Source: Chara braunii (taxonomy: Eukaryota > Streptophyta > Charophyceae > Charales > Characeae). Taken from it: DNA of 46,248 bases. The translations under genes were made by a program, and so were the position numbers. Positions 29,697 to 40,240 of this stretch are shown piece by piece. The DNA is taken from assembly GCA_003427395.1 (NCBI GenBank), contig BFEA01000590.1:127383-173630 (forward strand), written 5' to 3'. Below the pieces are notes generated by a model. The model worked only from the letters and a program-made list of their open reading frames with translations. It did not search any database and was not told the origin of the DNA. Positions within the stretch are counted from its first letter, which is position 1. Each line of letters opens with the position of its first letter.

Positions 29697-30244
29697 ACTC
29701 TGTACTGTACTCGGGGCCGTACTCAGAGCAGTTCTTGGGACTGTACCAGAGACTGCGCTCAAAACAGCTCATGGAACAAGTGTTCAGAATGGAATCTAAT
29801 TGTGGATTCAGTCGCCACCCAATTTGAGTTTTCAGCAAACAGCTAGCTCAGACGGCAACAAACATTCTTTAGCAAGCGATTAGTCTTCGGGCCAGCAAGC
29901 AGTCAGTTTCCGGAACGGCAATCAGTCAGTGCCATCAAGTTCTCAGACGGAAATCAGTGAACAGGATCCAGTTAAGGAAGTTACGAACTGCACTTCAGGG
30001 CGGCAATCTTAGTGACAGCGGACAAACGACAACTTGAAAATAATAACCAGAGAACGGCAACCAAAAACAGCAACGGAAAAACAGCAATCAGAAATCAATT
30101 ATCCAAACAGCAGTCTACCCAAAAGTCTTTTCATGCTTAGACCATCCAAGAGTCTCTCGTTTTGAGTTGGGTGATGATGTGGTGAGAGTTCAGTGAAAAG
30201 CATGGACAGTCGCAACACAATTAGAGTCTCTTGTTCTCTATATT

Positions 30245-30456
30245 AGGGCACGGCTGAGACCTGGAGGGAGAATGCAGTTGAGGAATACAATCAGCAGACC
30301 ACTACAATGATGGAACACGCGCTGTCCCTTATGAGAAGTCATACAAAAATCGAGTACACATACTTTCTGCACGACAGGAATGGAAAGTTATGTGCCATCA
30401 TGACTTCTGAAGGTAATGTTGAGGAAGGAAGGAGGACCGTTGGCAGCCAACTGTGA
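30245..30456 (+). CDS. 3' LTR copy of the second type B frame
   Basis: ATG at 30307, stop at 30454. This copy has no Ns and reads through IEYTYFLHDRNGKL and NVEEGRRTVG, which confirms the domain seen in the 5' LTR. A His replaces Asn in the loop relative to the 5' copy. Confidence 0.55.
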
Positions 30457-31283
30457 GTGTTTTGCCTCTTAACAGGAACACCTCACTTTATCCTGTCATT
30501 CAGCAATCAGTTATTATGAGTGATCAGTTCAGTAATCAGTTTTTCAGGAATCATTTTTCTGCGGTCAGTTTGGCAGCCACTCAGGGATCATCTAGTCAGT
30601 TTGTACGGGTAGGAGTACTCATGAGCACAGTTCAGTCTGCTCCGGTCATTGAGTCGGTACTGGCCAGCCTCAATCGAATCTCATGCAAAAAGGCATTCCA
30701 TTATCGGTATGTTAGTGCCATTGGTTTCAGGCAGGGAGATCTGTGAATCTTCGTTGTCCAGATCAGTTTCGCTGATGGCACTATCCACGATCTGAGGCCT
30801 TACCTGAAGAAGGGCAAGGAGACTCATGAGCTTTTTGATCCAGTCTGGATCTCATCCACTGAATACCTTGAGCAGAGAGAGAGGGAGCTTGATGAGAGTG
30901 GGACTACGTTGATTCGCAGCTTTATGCCGATGCTTTATACTGACTATCCTAGGCCTCCGGTCCCTTCTCTTCTCACTGATGGCACGAGTTGGCTGGATGT
31001 GATTGGTCTGGCAAAGAGGTATATCTCTCCTGCAGTNATCGACATTGAGGCGTTGACAGAGCCCACCAAGTACCCCTACCTTAGACGAGGAGTCTTTTCA
31101 GTGGATGNACCGCCTACTTTGTGGGAGGAGTTTTGCTCCATGGTTGATTATCGTGTCATGTGCCTTGGATGGTCGTGTTCAGAGCTTGCTGGCTACAGGT
31201 GGCTTTTTGTCACGAGGCCTCAATCTCAGATTGTACATGGGCGTGGGTCTCGACACCAGAGAGGAGTAGTGAAAAGAGATTGA
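30453..31283 (+). CDS. 3' LTR copy of the main LTR-encoded ORF
   Basis: 276 codons with TGA at 30744, the same place as in the 5' LTR. Here the leader and the region after the stop are N-free (IFVVQISFADGTIHDLRPY), showing the type A strand pair clearly. Five or six amino-acid differences from the 5' LTR copy fall in the N-terminal 95 codons; the rest is identical and shares two Ns, probably through assembly. Confidence 0.65.
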
Positions 31284-31560
31284 GAGACGAACTTGAGGGA
31301 TGAGTGAGGACTCTTGAGAGGTGCTGACCACGCTCGTTTATGTGTACTTTCTGAGATTATTANGAGTTCTCATTCTTCCTTCACTCGATTGCTTCTGTTT
31401 GCTCGAGTCAGTCGGTCTTGTTTTTTTTTCTTGCTTGATGATTCCCATTGTGGACGTTTTGTCACAGTTCTCAAAATCAGATTGACATAATTGACGCATG
31501 CATAGCACCCCATAATTTTATGATTATTGTTTGTATTAATTCTCTGTTGTTCCAAATCAA

Positions 31561-31566
31561 AATAAA
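31561..31566 (+). promoter_or_regulatory. Putative polyadenylation signal in 3' LTR
   Basis: AATAAA about 190 bases before the element end, in the place expected for the 3' end of the genomic RNA. Confidence 0.55.
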
Positions 31567-31754
31567 AGATTCCTAAGACCGGGGACCGACGAAGATCGCA
31601 ATTGAAGGGTCTCGCTCGAAGCCGAACGCACACAACAGGAAGGGATTTGCATTATTTAAATTATTTTATTTATTGCTATCACATACAAAATCCTGCGTGA
31701 TAACCTGTTGGCTTTCCGGTTGCCCTGAGAAGCTCGACTGGAAAAAGTGCGACA

Positions 31755-32170
31755 ACGCACACACCCGCAGGTCGCGCAACACATTTTTCGATGTTCCACG
31801 CGGAAATTCATTGGACCGCGGGGGAAAAAAGGGAAAAAAAAAAAGCGCCGCTCGCATATGCGATCCATTGCTGATCTCTTTCTTCCTGTTCTACACGCAC
31901 ACACACACACACACACAACCCGTGCACACAGGCACACACAGGAAGCTCATGCATTAACTTCTGGGGAAGCAGGTGTGCAGTTCATGACCAATCAAATACT
32001 CGCTTGTCGGGCAATCCAGGTTCAGAGCGAGCGCCGAAGTCAGGGAGCGAGCGAGCGAGCGAGAGAGAGAGAGAGAGAGAGAGACAGATAGAGATAGAGA
32101 GAGAGAAAGAGAGAGATAGAGAGCCGCGGGGGGGGGACAAAGTGAGAGAGAGAGAGAGAGAAAGAGAGAG
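31755..32170. repeat. Flanking DNA with CA and GA microsatellites
   Basis: No gene seen. Contains a poly-A-rich run near 31826-31845, (CA)n at 31894-31918, GAGC repeats and (GA)n at 32040-32170. Confidence 0.6.
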
Positions 32171-32436
32171 ATGAACGATTCATTCCGATTTTGCTCGAAA
32201 AGTGTATATTTTCACGTTTCAGCGGAAGATTCATTCCGTTTTTGCTCATCCTATCGATACGTGTGAGAGAGAGAGAGAGAGCCGATAAGTCTTTAACCTC
32301 GGTCGACAGCTAAGTCTCCGACCCCGCGTCAGCCGCTACTTGGATCGATAGAATGAGCAAAATCAAAAAGTGGCAATGTATATTTCCACGTTTCAACGGA
32401 AGATTCATTTCCTTTTTGCTCATCCTATCGATAAAA

Positions 32437-32504
<68 letters not shown>

Positions 32505-32509
32505 TGTGT

Positions 32510-32586
<77 letters not shown>

Positions 32587-32737
32587 AGTCTCCAACCTTG
32601 GTCAACAATTAACTCTCCAACCCGTGCCTTGCCACAAGGTACTTGGATCAATAGAATGAACAAATTAAAAAGTGGCAGTGTATATTTCCACGTTTCAGCG
32701 GAAGATTCATTCCGTTTTTGCTCATCCTATCGATGAA

Positions 32738-32781
<44 letters not shown>

Positions 32782-33039
32782 NNNNNNNNNNNNNNNNNNN
32801 NNNNNNNNNNNNNNNNNNNNNNNNNNNNNNNNNNNNNNNNNNNNNNNNNNNNNNNNNNNNNNNNNNNNNNNNNNNNNNNNNNNNNNNNNNNNNNNNNNNN
32901 NNNNNNNNNNNNNNNNNNNNNNNNNNNNNNNNNNNNNNNNNNNNNNNNNNNNNNNNNNNNNNNNNNNNNNNNNNNNNNNNNNNNNNNNNNNNNNNNNNNN
33001 NNNNNNNNNNNNNNNNNNNNNNNNNNNNNNNNNNNNNNN

Positions 33040-33106
<67 letters not shown>

Positions 33107-33330
33107 ACCTATAAGTCTCCAACCTCGGCCAACAGCTGAGTCTCGAGCCCCGCAGCCCGCCGCACGGTACTTGGATCGATAGAATGAGCAAATAAAAAAC
33201 TGGCAATGTATATTTTCACGTTTCAGCGAAAGATTCATTTCATTTTTGCTCATCCTATCGATGGAATGTGTGTGTGTGTGTGTGTGTGTGGGTGTGGGTG
33301 TGGGTGTGGGTGTGTGTGTGTGTGTGTGAG
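32171..33330. repeat. Compound array: small hairpin elements with (TG)n and (GA)n
   Basis: A unit of about 300 bp repeats about four times. Each contains an 88-89-bp element bounded by near-perfect 19-20-bp inverted repeats (ATCGATAGAATGAGCAAAA and TTTTTGCTCATCCTATCGAT): 32344-32432, 32647-32734, 33175-33262, and a partial copy ending at 32258. It is followed by (TG)n then (GA)n, and a spacer AGTCTCCAACCTCGG...GTACTTGG. Frames through here (VCVCV, ERERER, SLSLSL, HTHTHT) are repeat by-products. Confidence 0.85.
32782..33039. other. Assembly gap (258 Ns)
   Basis: Run of N between (TG)n and (GA)n, where a (TG)n(GA)n junction is expected from the neighbouring units. True length unknown. Confidence 0.99.
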
Positions 33331-33359
33331 AGAGAGTGAGAGAGAGTGCGACATCACTG

Positions 33360-33649
33360 GCCTGCACACACCGGTCACTTCCTCTGTGCTCACCCCGTGC
33401 GCCGGCGTTCCACCCTTTTCCCGCGTCCCCCCCCTCTCGAAACCCGCGGCTGCTAGGCGCCCATCATTTCCCCGTTCGCCTCTGGCCGCTGCCGGTCCCT
33501 TGCGGGGGCGCCCCATTCTCCGCTGGCTGTTGCCACGCCCGGTTTCTACTGGGCATTGCCTCCACCGTTTCCCGTTCGCCGCCGGCTGTTGACGTCCTGC
33601 GCGGGGGCACCCGGTTTCTGTTGGGCCCCACGCGAGGACCGCGTTTTCC
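33360..33649. other. GC-rich degenerate repeat
   Basis: Two loose copies of a CCCGTTCGCC...GCCGCTGCCGG...GCGGGGGCRCC unit. The open frame on the minus strand (Arg/Gly/Pro-rich) continues from the protease fragment to its right but does not look like protein sequence. Confidence 0.5.
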
Positions 33650-33998
33650 TTTAGTGGCATAGGGAAGGGATTATAGAACGTGGCCACACACATGCATCCG
33701 TAGGGCTCGATCAGACTACTAGCCTTAAACTTATGTAATTTGGCGGTCCCTCTTCCGGGTAAAGTGTGTTTGACCACTTTTCGGTCCCAGTCAAACTGGG
33801 GTTGTGCAACCGACAGGATGTCCCGTGGGAGATCATCGCTGACTAGGAATGAGACGCCATGCCTCAGTTCCCCCCCCACGTACGGAAAACGACACTCAAC
33901 GACTTTAAGGTAGTTGTTGACTACCATGCGCTGTTTGTTGGCACAAGTCGATTCATGCGCTGCACTTGCCCCTGTAAGCGCAACCTCTCAACGCACAA
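33650..33998 (-). pseudogene. C-terminal half of a split Ty3/gypsy aspartic protease
   Basis: Read right to left: NNYLKVVECRFPYVGGELRH, VSFLVSDDLPRDIL, then QPQFDWDRKVVKHT. These are the second-half motifs of retropepsin-like Ty3/gypsy proteases (flap to the D-I-L-G block, here DILS, and the QFDW strand). It stops abruptly at 33998 against the inverted LTR end. The missing first half, with the active-site block, is on the same strand at 41367-41684. A frame change lies between 33998 and 33940. Confidence 0.65.
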
Positions 33999-34187
33999 TG
34001 TCGCACTTTTTTTCTAGTTGGGCCCCTTCGGGCGACCAGAAAGCCAACAGGCTGTCACGCAGGATTTTGTTGCTTTTGCAATAAATAAAATAAATTAATT
34101 AAAACAAATCCATTCTTGTTATGTGTGTCCAGCTTGGAGCGAGACCCTTCAATTACAGTCTTCGCCGGTCCCCGGTCTTAGGAATCT

Positions 34188-34193
34188 TTTATT
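34188..34193 (-). promoter_or_regulatory. Putative polyadenylation signal in inverted LTR
   Basis: AATAAA on the minus strand, about 190 bases from the LTR terminus as in the two LTRs of the giant element. Confidence 0.5.
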
Positions 34194-34561
34194 TTGATTC
34201 GGAACAACAAACAATCATGCAAATAATAATCACAACATGCTGATATGTCATGCATGCATCAGTTTGCCAGTTTACTAACTTTGAGAATTGTGACCGCATC
34301 ATCAGAAAGCATGATCACCAAGCAAAACAATGTAGTCCATACAAGATTGACTGACTCGAGCAAAGACAAGGATAAATGAGGGAAGAATGAGAACTCATAA
34401 TAGTCTCAGAGAGTACACATGCAGAGAGCACGACCAGCACTAGTCAAGAGTTCTCACTCATCCCTCTGAATCTCACACTCAATCTCTTATTTTGCTGCAT
34501 GTCTCTTGTGCTTCCGGCTAAGTCTCCGTACTCCCTGAGCTTGTGGTATCTGGATGTAGAG

Positions 34562-35035
34562 TCACCCGAACCCTGCAAGTTCCGAGCACTTCCGTCCAAG
34601 TCCCATGATATGAAAGTCGACCATAGCACAAAATTCCTCCCATAAAGAAGGAAGATATGGTTGAGAGAAGATCCCTCGTCTGAGGTGCTGAAACTCTGAT
34701 GGTTCTGTCAATGCCTCGTAATCAATCACCGCAAGAGAGATATACCTCTTGGCTAATTCTACCAAGTCTCCCCAACAAGAACCGTCTGTGAGAAGGAAGG
34801 GAACTTGAGGTCTGGGATAGTCAACGTAGGGCTTGGTCCCAAAGTTGTGGATCAACTTTGTTCCACTCTCATCAAGCTCACGTTCTCTCTGCTTGAGATA
34901 GCTAGCTGCTGAAATCCAGACTGGGTTGAAGTGCTCATGAGCCTCTTTGCCTTTCTTTAAATAGGGTCTCAGATCATAGATGGTACCTTCTGCAAAACTA
35001 GTGAGGACAATGAAGATTGTCAGATCTCCTTTCAT
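34562..35035 (-). CDS. LTR-encoded type A ORF in the inverted copy
   Basis: 157 codons from an ATG (MKGDLTIF). IYDLRPYLKKGKEAHE, YLKQRERELDESGT, VDYPRPQVPFLLTDG, DLVELAKRYISLAVID and LWEEFCAMVDFHIM align without gaps to the LTR ORF at 11019-11849. The codon at the site of TGA in the giant element is ACA (Thr) here. It lies about 560 bases from the LTR end against 470 in the giant element. Many changes are conservative (Ile/Val, Asp/Asn, Tyr/His), as expected if the protein was once under selection. Function unknown. Confidence 0.65.
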   Translation of the reverse strand: MKGDLTIFIVLTSFAEGTIYDLRPYLKKGKEAHEHFNPVWISAASYLKQRERELDESGTKLIHNFGTKPYVDYPRPQVPFLLTDGSCWGDLVELAKRYISLAVIDYEALTEPSEFQHLRRGIFSQPYLPSLWEEFCAMVDFHIMGLGRKCSELAGFG

Positions 35036-35324
35036 GAAACAGGTTACACTGACATAATGATACTAAATTGCCTCCTTGAGTGCGATCTCGTTGAGATTGG
35101 TTAATACTGACTCACTAACCGGGAATGATTGTACTGTACTCATGTGTGTGATAGTTGCTGCTCATGTGTCTTTCTCATGTTTACTGGCTGATTCGATTGT
35201 TGCTTGTGCTCTGATGATGTACCGTGTAACCAGAAGTGACCTGTCTCTGATTCTGGTTCGTCCTCTCTAATCTGTTTCTGTCTTATGCATGTTCGTCTCT
35301 CTTGGAATCGATGACTAAACTTTC

Positions 35325-35579
35325 TTACCGATCACCAGCAACAACCCTCCTTGCTTCCTCAATAGATCCAACCGATGAGAGGGTGCTATGCAATCTTCCG
35401 TCTGATCCATGAATGTAGTAGGTGTATTCAATCATTGTCTGATCTTTCACTAGCGTCAATGCGTGTTTCATCACGAGCCTTGTTTGACGACGAAGGTCAT
35501 GTGCCACTTTTTCTTCCCAGCCTTCAGTTTTGCAGCGAAGCAGTGTGTAGGTTACTCTCACGGTGTCACCACTTTCCAT
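35325..35579 (-). CDS. LTR-encoded type B ORF in the inverted copy
   Basis: 84 codons from an ATG, with the whole type B layout in one clean frame: VRVTYTLLRCKTEGW, RLVMKHALTLVKD, MIEYTYYIHGSDGRL, SIEEARRVVAG. It sits upstream of the type A frame as in the giant element's LTR. This is the clearest single representative of the type B domain in the window. Function unknown. Confidence 0.65.
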   Translation of the reverse strand: MESGDTVRVTYTLLRCKTEGWEEKVAHDLRRQTRLVMKHALTLVKDQTMIEYTYYIHGSDGRLHSTLSSVGSIEEARRVVAGDR

Positions 35580-35674
35580 TTCTCCGTGGAGGCCCTTCGT
35601 ACTGTCTCTCGGTTATAATGCTAAAAGATTCAATGAAAGTTGGAGTCTGAGAAGTTGTCGGATCGTAATTGCAG

Positions 35675-35860
35675 CTAAACAGTGATCATGGGGATTTCCG
35701 TTGTTTTGTCTGCGGTCGAAGCGTTCAGTTTTTGTAGTATTCGAAGTACAAGATCAGCAGTCGCGACTGACCATCTGTGTCCTTCAACGAGAGTCCTTGG
35801 TAGATAAATAATGATTGAATTTACTTTCGGTGAAGGCTGAAGATACAGCAGAGTCTCCAA
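35675..35860 (-). CDS. Possible further small LTR frame
   Basis: 61 codons. A strand (VNSIIIYLPRTLVEG) followed by a helix (ATADLVLRILQKLNA) resembles the family layout, but I found no clear partner in the giant element's LTR. Low certainty. Confidence 0.25.
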   Translation of the reverse strand: METLLYLQPSPKVNSIIIYLPRTLVEGHRWSVATADLVLRILQKLNASTADKTTEIPMITV

Positions 35861-37258
35861 GCAGTATAGATCCTACCGACTACTCCCCTCTTTCCCGGGC
35901 CCGTCTGGACATGTGCTCTGAATCTGGGCCTAGGTCAGACTCTTACATGGTGATATCAACTAGAGTTTTGTCTCGGATGGTGTGCGAAGGGGTCATCGAT
36001 CACTAGCTACTTCCTTTCGAGTGTTATGTACAGTATGTAGCCACGGCTCTCACGCATCCAGTGCTACATGCTATTAGAGGTTACTCCTAACCACGTAAGA
36101 TACATGGCGTGACTTATTACCATTGTCTCCTGCCTATTGCACAATCTCTAGCAGATGATAGCTCTCATTAGCACTTGAGTATGATAGCATGTGGTCATAC
36201 CCCCTTTTCAATCAGTTAGGCAAGGGTTTGCAGGGAAGGTGCATGAATAGAAAGTGCTAGTGTCTCATACAGGGTTCGTCAGAGTGCCGTCAACATTGTT
36301 TCACAGAACTCGATTGCTGCCTGGCGTAGGGAAAATCCCCAGAGATTACCAGAAATAGACTAAACTCATCAAGATAATAGTGGAATATAAGTCTAGCCTG
36401 CAGGCTCATACACTGTATAGTCAGGCTGAGTGACATGTGAGATGTCGTTAGCGAAAGGTTATCTGGACACTGATCCCCAACGAGGCAATAAACAGTTATT
36501 CAAGATGGGGTGAAAAATACTTGTCAGAGCCGTCACAATTGATTTTAGACCGAACTGCGTATCTGCTCATGCAGTTCATCATGAGTCATCAGCCACCCAA
36601 AGCCGACTCCACAATGGACTCCCTTCAAGTAAGTTTTCTGAGAACTCTGGGTGCGAGCCCAACGCTTTGATCTGACAAACTGGGGGCTAGACTCTTGTAT
36701 ATAGGTATCGAAGGGAGCAGTTCACTCAATTGACTACGTCCTTGAGAGTAACGGCCATGGACTGGAGGCAGGTTCATGTGCTCCTCGACAGGTTCCAATG
36801 CAAGACCTGTCTGTACTCAATACTGCAAACACGAATGCACAGTCAAGTCGGGATCAACTTGATTACTCTAAATATAGAATGGCTTGCTCCCGGTTCGCAT
36901 TTTAAAACTAACGTTCACTTGACGTCCACTCACCGTAGACACAATAGACAGAGAGCTATAGGAACACAGACTCCACCCGCACAGCAAGGGCATTCACATA
37001 ACACATAATTTAATCGTACGCCCCATGGTCAGGGGGACTCATACGTCCACTGCTTGCAAGAGAAGCAGTACACCACTGTGTACTCTGTGGGATTTGTACT
37101 AACACTCTGTAGTACAAATCAGGCTAATTGGATAATAGTTACCAACAATTAACCAAAACATGTAGAAAACAAAGAGATAAATATCAGATAGGTTCAAAAC
37201 CTTGGTTCTGTACGAGGGAGCTCCGGGGCGCTTCTCACTTCAGTCTCCCTAGTGGGTA
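35861..37258. other. Inverted LTR interior, no supported gene
   Basis: Diverged LTR sequence with only short frames that have no homology visible to me. Confidence 0.4.
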
Positions 37259-37603
37259 CTAGGCATGACCATCGTCCAAACTTTCCACGAAACGTCTCTC
37301 AGACAGGACATTAATGACGGAATCTGTTCTCGAATAGCACACAATGTACCACAAGTGAGGAACTTCACCCGAATAGCGTCCACAAATTTTTATACAGGAT
37401 ACTAGACCCTTCGTGCACTCGAGCCCAATTACGAGGTAATGCAGAGTACGAGCCGAGTTGCAGAGTTCAAAACCCTCGATGAGCAAGTAGGAGAAACCGT
37501 GGTGCAGTTTTGACTTAGACATGGACCCAATTTTGAGTAGAACCAGACCCGTGTCAACCTCACGTTTTAAGTCTCTCCTTTGAAGTACTTGTTCAGTCTT
37601 CAC
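37259..37603 (-). CDS. LTR small frame in the inverted copy, partner of the frame at 8891
   Basis: 114 codons starting at GTG. LVLLKIGSM, FSYLLIEGFEL and LHYLVIGLE correspond to the frame at 8891-9118, at the same distance from the LTR end. The C-terminal HLWYIVCYSRTDSVI and RRFVESLDD look like a type B strand pair and helix. Function unknown. Confidence 0.4.
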   Translation of the reverse strand: MKTEQVLQRRDLKREVDTGLVLLKIGSMSKSKLHHGFSYLLIEGFELCNSARTLHYLVIGLECTKGLVSCIKICGRYSGEVPHLWYIVCYSRTDSVINVLSERRFVESLDDGHA

Positions 37604-39925
37604 TCAGGGCTTTTCGGGATTTGGTACTCGTTCAGTAACTCGCTGGCATTTACGGGTATAATGCTAGCAGCGCCCTCACTCCTCACGAGGCTTTAATTCC
37701 GACACATGCTAGGAGGATTTAGAATTAGTGTCGACTGACGGCCCCCTCCCTCATAACCAGTCACGTTATCAGGGGATGGCACTAATCCCCATCAATCAGA
37801 AACTTTGCGAGCATGTATGCAACTCTTCTAAGTACTACGTTCTTCTTTCCCATCAGGGGAGCATGAATAATCACACAAACAGATAGTATGATTACCTTTT
37901 GATTACCCTGTCTAGGCATCTTCACCCCTTTTTGTGGAGAAAATGTACACTAACTGACAGGTTAGAGCTTCTTTGATGAACTCTAGAGCTCGATACTAGA
38001 CGTGAGGCTCGCCAGGTTCAGTCAACAGCCTCTCCCTGTGATGTTTCCCTCTTTTTTTTAGCGGAGAGCGCAACGGTAACTCCTAGTTACATTCAAGAAT
38101 AAAGCCCAACGAAGAGGAATGGTTCAAATGTCAATCAAGCAATCTTGAATACCAAACACACACAAGAGGATAGTTCCAGAGGATAGTTCCAGAGGAAAGT
38201 AAGAAGGGATCTTGAGCGAAGGTAGGATGGTAGTTCTCCCAAAGTCTTTTTATCTGGTTCCCAATTACTTCCCAAACCTCCACAGAGTTTGACCATCGTC
38301 CCGCAAACCCTCTCTTATTTTCATCCCTCGTCCTTCCTTTTTCCTCAGACCCCTCCCACATTCTTCGCTTCCACACTCATCCTCAAATGCAAAGATCACA
38401 ACCTCAGTAATTAGTTTACCAGCGAGCCCCTTTATGAGGATTTGACTCTCCTTATTAATAGTGGCTTTAGGAATCGTCGAGAGAATAAAAACAAGACCGC
38501 ACTCGTGTCACTACCATCGACCAATATAGAAGTAGTCGAATCTCGTTCGTTGACATGCAAACAGTTGCATGAGCTCGACGAGTACCTGCCTTACGGTCGA
38601 GAAAAGGAAAGGATAGTACTGATGGGAAAAGAGTTACCAGCTGGTAGCGATCAACGTAGAGTACAAAACGCTTGAAATGGTAACTTCGGGTGTCAAGGTT
38701 GATCCCAAATTAGATTGAGTCCCAAAGAAAGGAAACACCTGCCTTGTTTAGACGCTGCACCTTCGACTGTCGCGTTTTGTCACCATGGAACCAAGCACCC
38801 ATGGTAACATAGTTCAAAAAGCGGTCTCGTTCAGGGAAATAACACGATAGTAGAGATCAACCTTTGTAGAAATGGGCTAAATCAGGCGCCGGTGTGCTCA
38901 ATTACGCCGTTCTGCACATAGACCAACAAATCACAAAACTCTCCCTTTTTGCTCTCGAGCTCTAGCAATCACCGTCACAAGACGTAGCCGGAACAACAGG
39001 CCTGGACATGGAAGCGACCATGAGCGATGGCCGACCAAACGCAAGGACATCTCATACTCAGAGAGTTTGCACGCCTCTTTTCACAGGTCTCTTTGCATGT
39101 CATTCTCGCCACCGTCCGTAACTACCTCGCGCCCTTAGACGCGTCATTATCATCTCTGCCTCCTCCTCTCCACGGTGTTACAGGTGATGATCGTAGTGGG
39201 GGGGTGACGTCAACCTTGGGGCTCAAGTGTGCTTCGCTAGAACCATATTTTCATTCGCCGCCCAGCCTCCTTGCTCTGGTTCTCGATCAGCCCATGAGCC
39301 TAGGACACGCGTTCGGCCCCAACCGTCTCTGCACCAGTGGTGGAGGGTAGTCAGACACGGGGAGAGCAGCAGGACTTACACTCGTGCTGAAGTCAACAGT
39401 AGTCTCTTTCTTTTTTAGGACACACACGCCCAGTCCGACTCTCTCTCCAGTTCGCGTCTCTCATTCGTCATTGATGACGTCAACGAGGAAGTCCTCCGTA
39501 GACCAAAATCCCCCGAGTGAGCTCACGCGTTCAAAAAAAACGTGTTTTTCCGCTCTCTCTATAAAACTTGCCCTGTTGCCCTTGCTCGCCACCATGACTC
39601 ACCCGGAACTGACGTCATCAATTGAGTCGCGCGGGCACGAATAGCCTCTTCTCTCTTCAGACTCCCTCTATGCATGCACATCCCTCTCCTTCCATATCTT
39701 CGCGCCTTCACGCCGACCGTACATAGCCGTCTCACGGTCTCAGTCCCTCCGCTGGCTCGAACTCGCCTCGGGCCCATCCTCCACCGACTCGGCCGGCGGA
39801 TGCTCCCTTCTCCACTGCTCCAGTACGTGTTAGGACTAGGTCAGAGCGTCGCTTTCCTCGGACTCTGCCTCAGAGTCTCGGTCTAGTTCTTGTTGCTCTC
39901 GCTCGGTAGTACATGTGGAGGTCTC
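37604..39925. other. Inverted LTR start and junction with internal region, no supported gene
   Basis: Only short unrelated frames. 39640-39925 on the minus strand retains the hydrophilic tail of the 3' ORF (EDGPEASS near 39770), broken by stops. The LTR start should lie between about 39300 and 39600 but no clean boundary is visible. Confidence 0.4.
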
Positions 39926-40216
39926 CTATGCATGGTAAGTAACAGTAACTTTTAAAGCAGCAGTCACCCCATCTCGCCGGCACCTTCGTTCGACTCTGTC
40001 ACGAGCCTCAGTGACCACTCCCTGCACCGCATCATTCTCTCTCATCTCCCGCTCCTTGGCCCCATAAACATTGACCCTTAGCTTTACTATGTGGTCATGC
40101 TTGTTATAGTTCAAACAGGCATCAACTACGACACCCTCCTCTCTCTTAGGCTCCCAACTGCAAAAGTACCGTAGGTATCTCGACTTATAGTCGTAAAGAC
40201 CGTTGTTGCGCGCCAT
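39926..40216 (-). CDS. 3' ORF of the inverted copy, small beta-alpha-beta domain
   Basis: Start chosen at ATG 40216 (MARNNG) because it aligns with MALHGY of the ORF at 25098; the frame is open to an earlier ATG at 40240. Strand (VVVDACLNY), IVKLRVNVYG, helix (VVTEARDRVERRCRRDGV) and strand (ALKVTVTYH) match the giant element's 3' ORF, with the helix nearly identical. A TAG follows the domain, after which the tail continues in frame with more stops. The helix conservation against a diverged background argues for past protein-level selection. Confidence 0.6.
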   Translation of the reverse strand: MARNNGLYDYKSRYLRYFCSWEPKREEGVVVDACLNYNKHDHIVKLRVNVYGAKEREMRENDAVQGVVTEARDRVERRCRRDGVTAALKVTVTYHA

Positions 40217-40240
40217 AGCCAGAGCCTGAGCGCCCCACAC

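Larger units (their letters stand above)
6484..31754 (+). mobile_element. Giant Ty3/gypsy LTR retrotransposon (about 25.3 kb)
   Basis: Two direct repeats of about 5.84 kb at constant offset 19434 flank an internal region of 13.6 kb. The order is LTR, primer binding site, small-ORF chain, Gag, PR, RT, RNase H, INT, long non-coding region, 3' ORF, LTR. RT before integrase places it in Ty3/gypsy. The RT style (YIDD followed by HVKGP) recalls elements found in basidiomycetes and charophytes more than standard flowering-plant chromoviruses; that is from memory of the family. The 3' end (...GTGCGACA) is supported by the primer site four bases downstream. The 5' end is less certain: the LTRs match from 6487/25921, TG is at 6484 and 25917, and no clean target-site duplication is visible. 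Gag and pol in this copy contain stops, frameshifts and an integrase deletion, so it is probably inactive or mobilised in trans. Confidence 0.9.
25917..31754 (+). repeat. 3' LTR of the giant element
   Basis: Copy of 6484-12320. Ends GTGCGACA then unique ACGCACACACC. Substitutions relative to the 5' LTR cluster at both ends (25921-26365, 30272-30720 and 31550-31735), while 26366-30271 and 30740-31365 are identical apart from Ns, most of which fall at the same positions. Confidence 0.92.

Noticed and set aside
6479-31759. Target-site duplication of the giant element (ATCGC before, ACGCA or AACGC after)
   Set aside because: Only partial matches, requiring a shift of the element end by a base; not better than chance.
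32040-33367. Frames encoding VCVCV, ERERER, SLSLSL and HTHTHT runs
   Set aside because: Microsatellite translations, some passing through the N gap.
39612-39630. Match TCAATTGAGTCGCG shared with 6759-6772 / 26193-26206, possible LTR start marker
   Set aside because: It is in the same orientation as the forward LTR although the rest of this copy is inverted, and no flanking similarity extends it.
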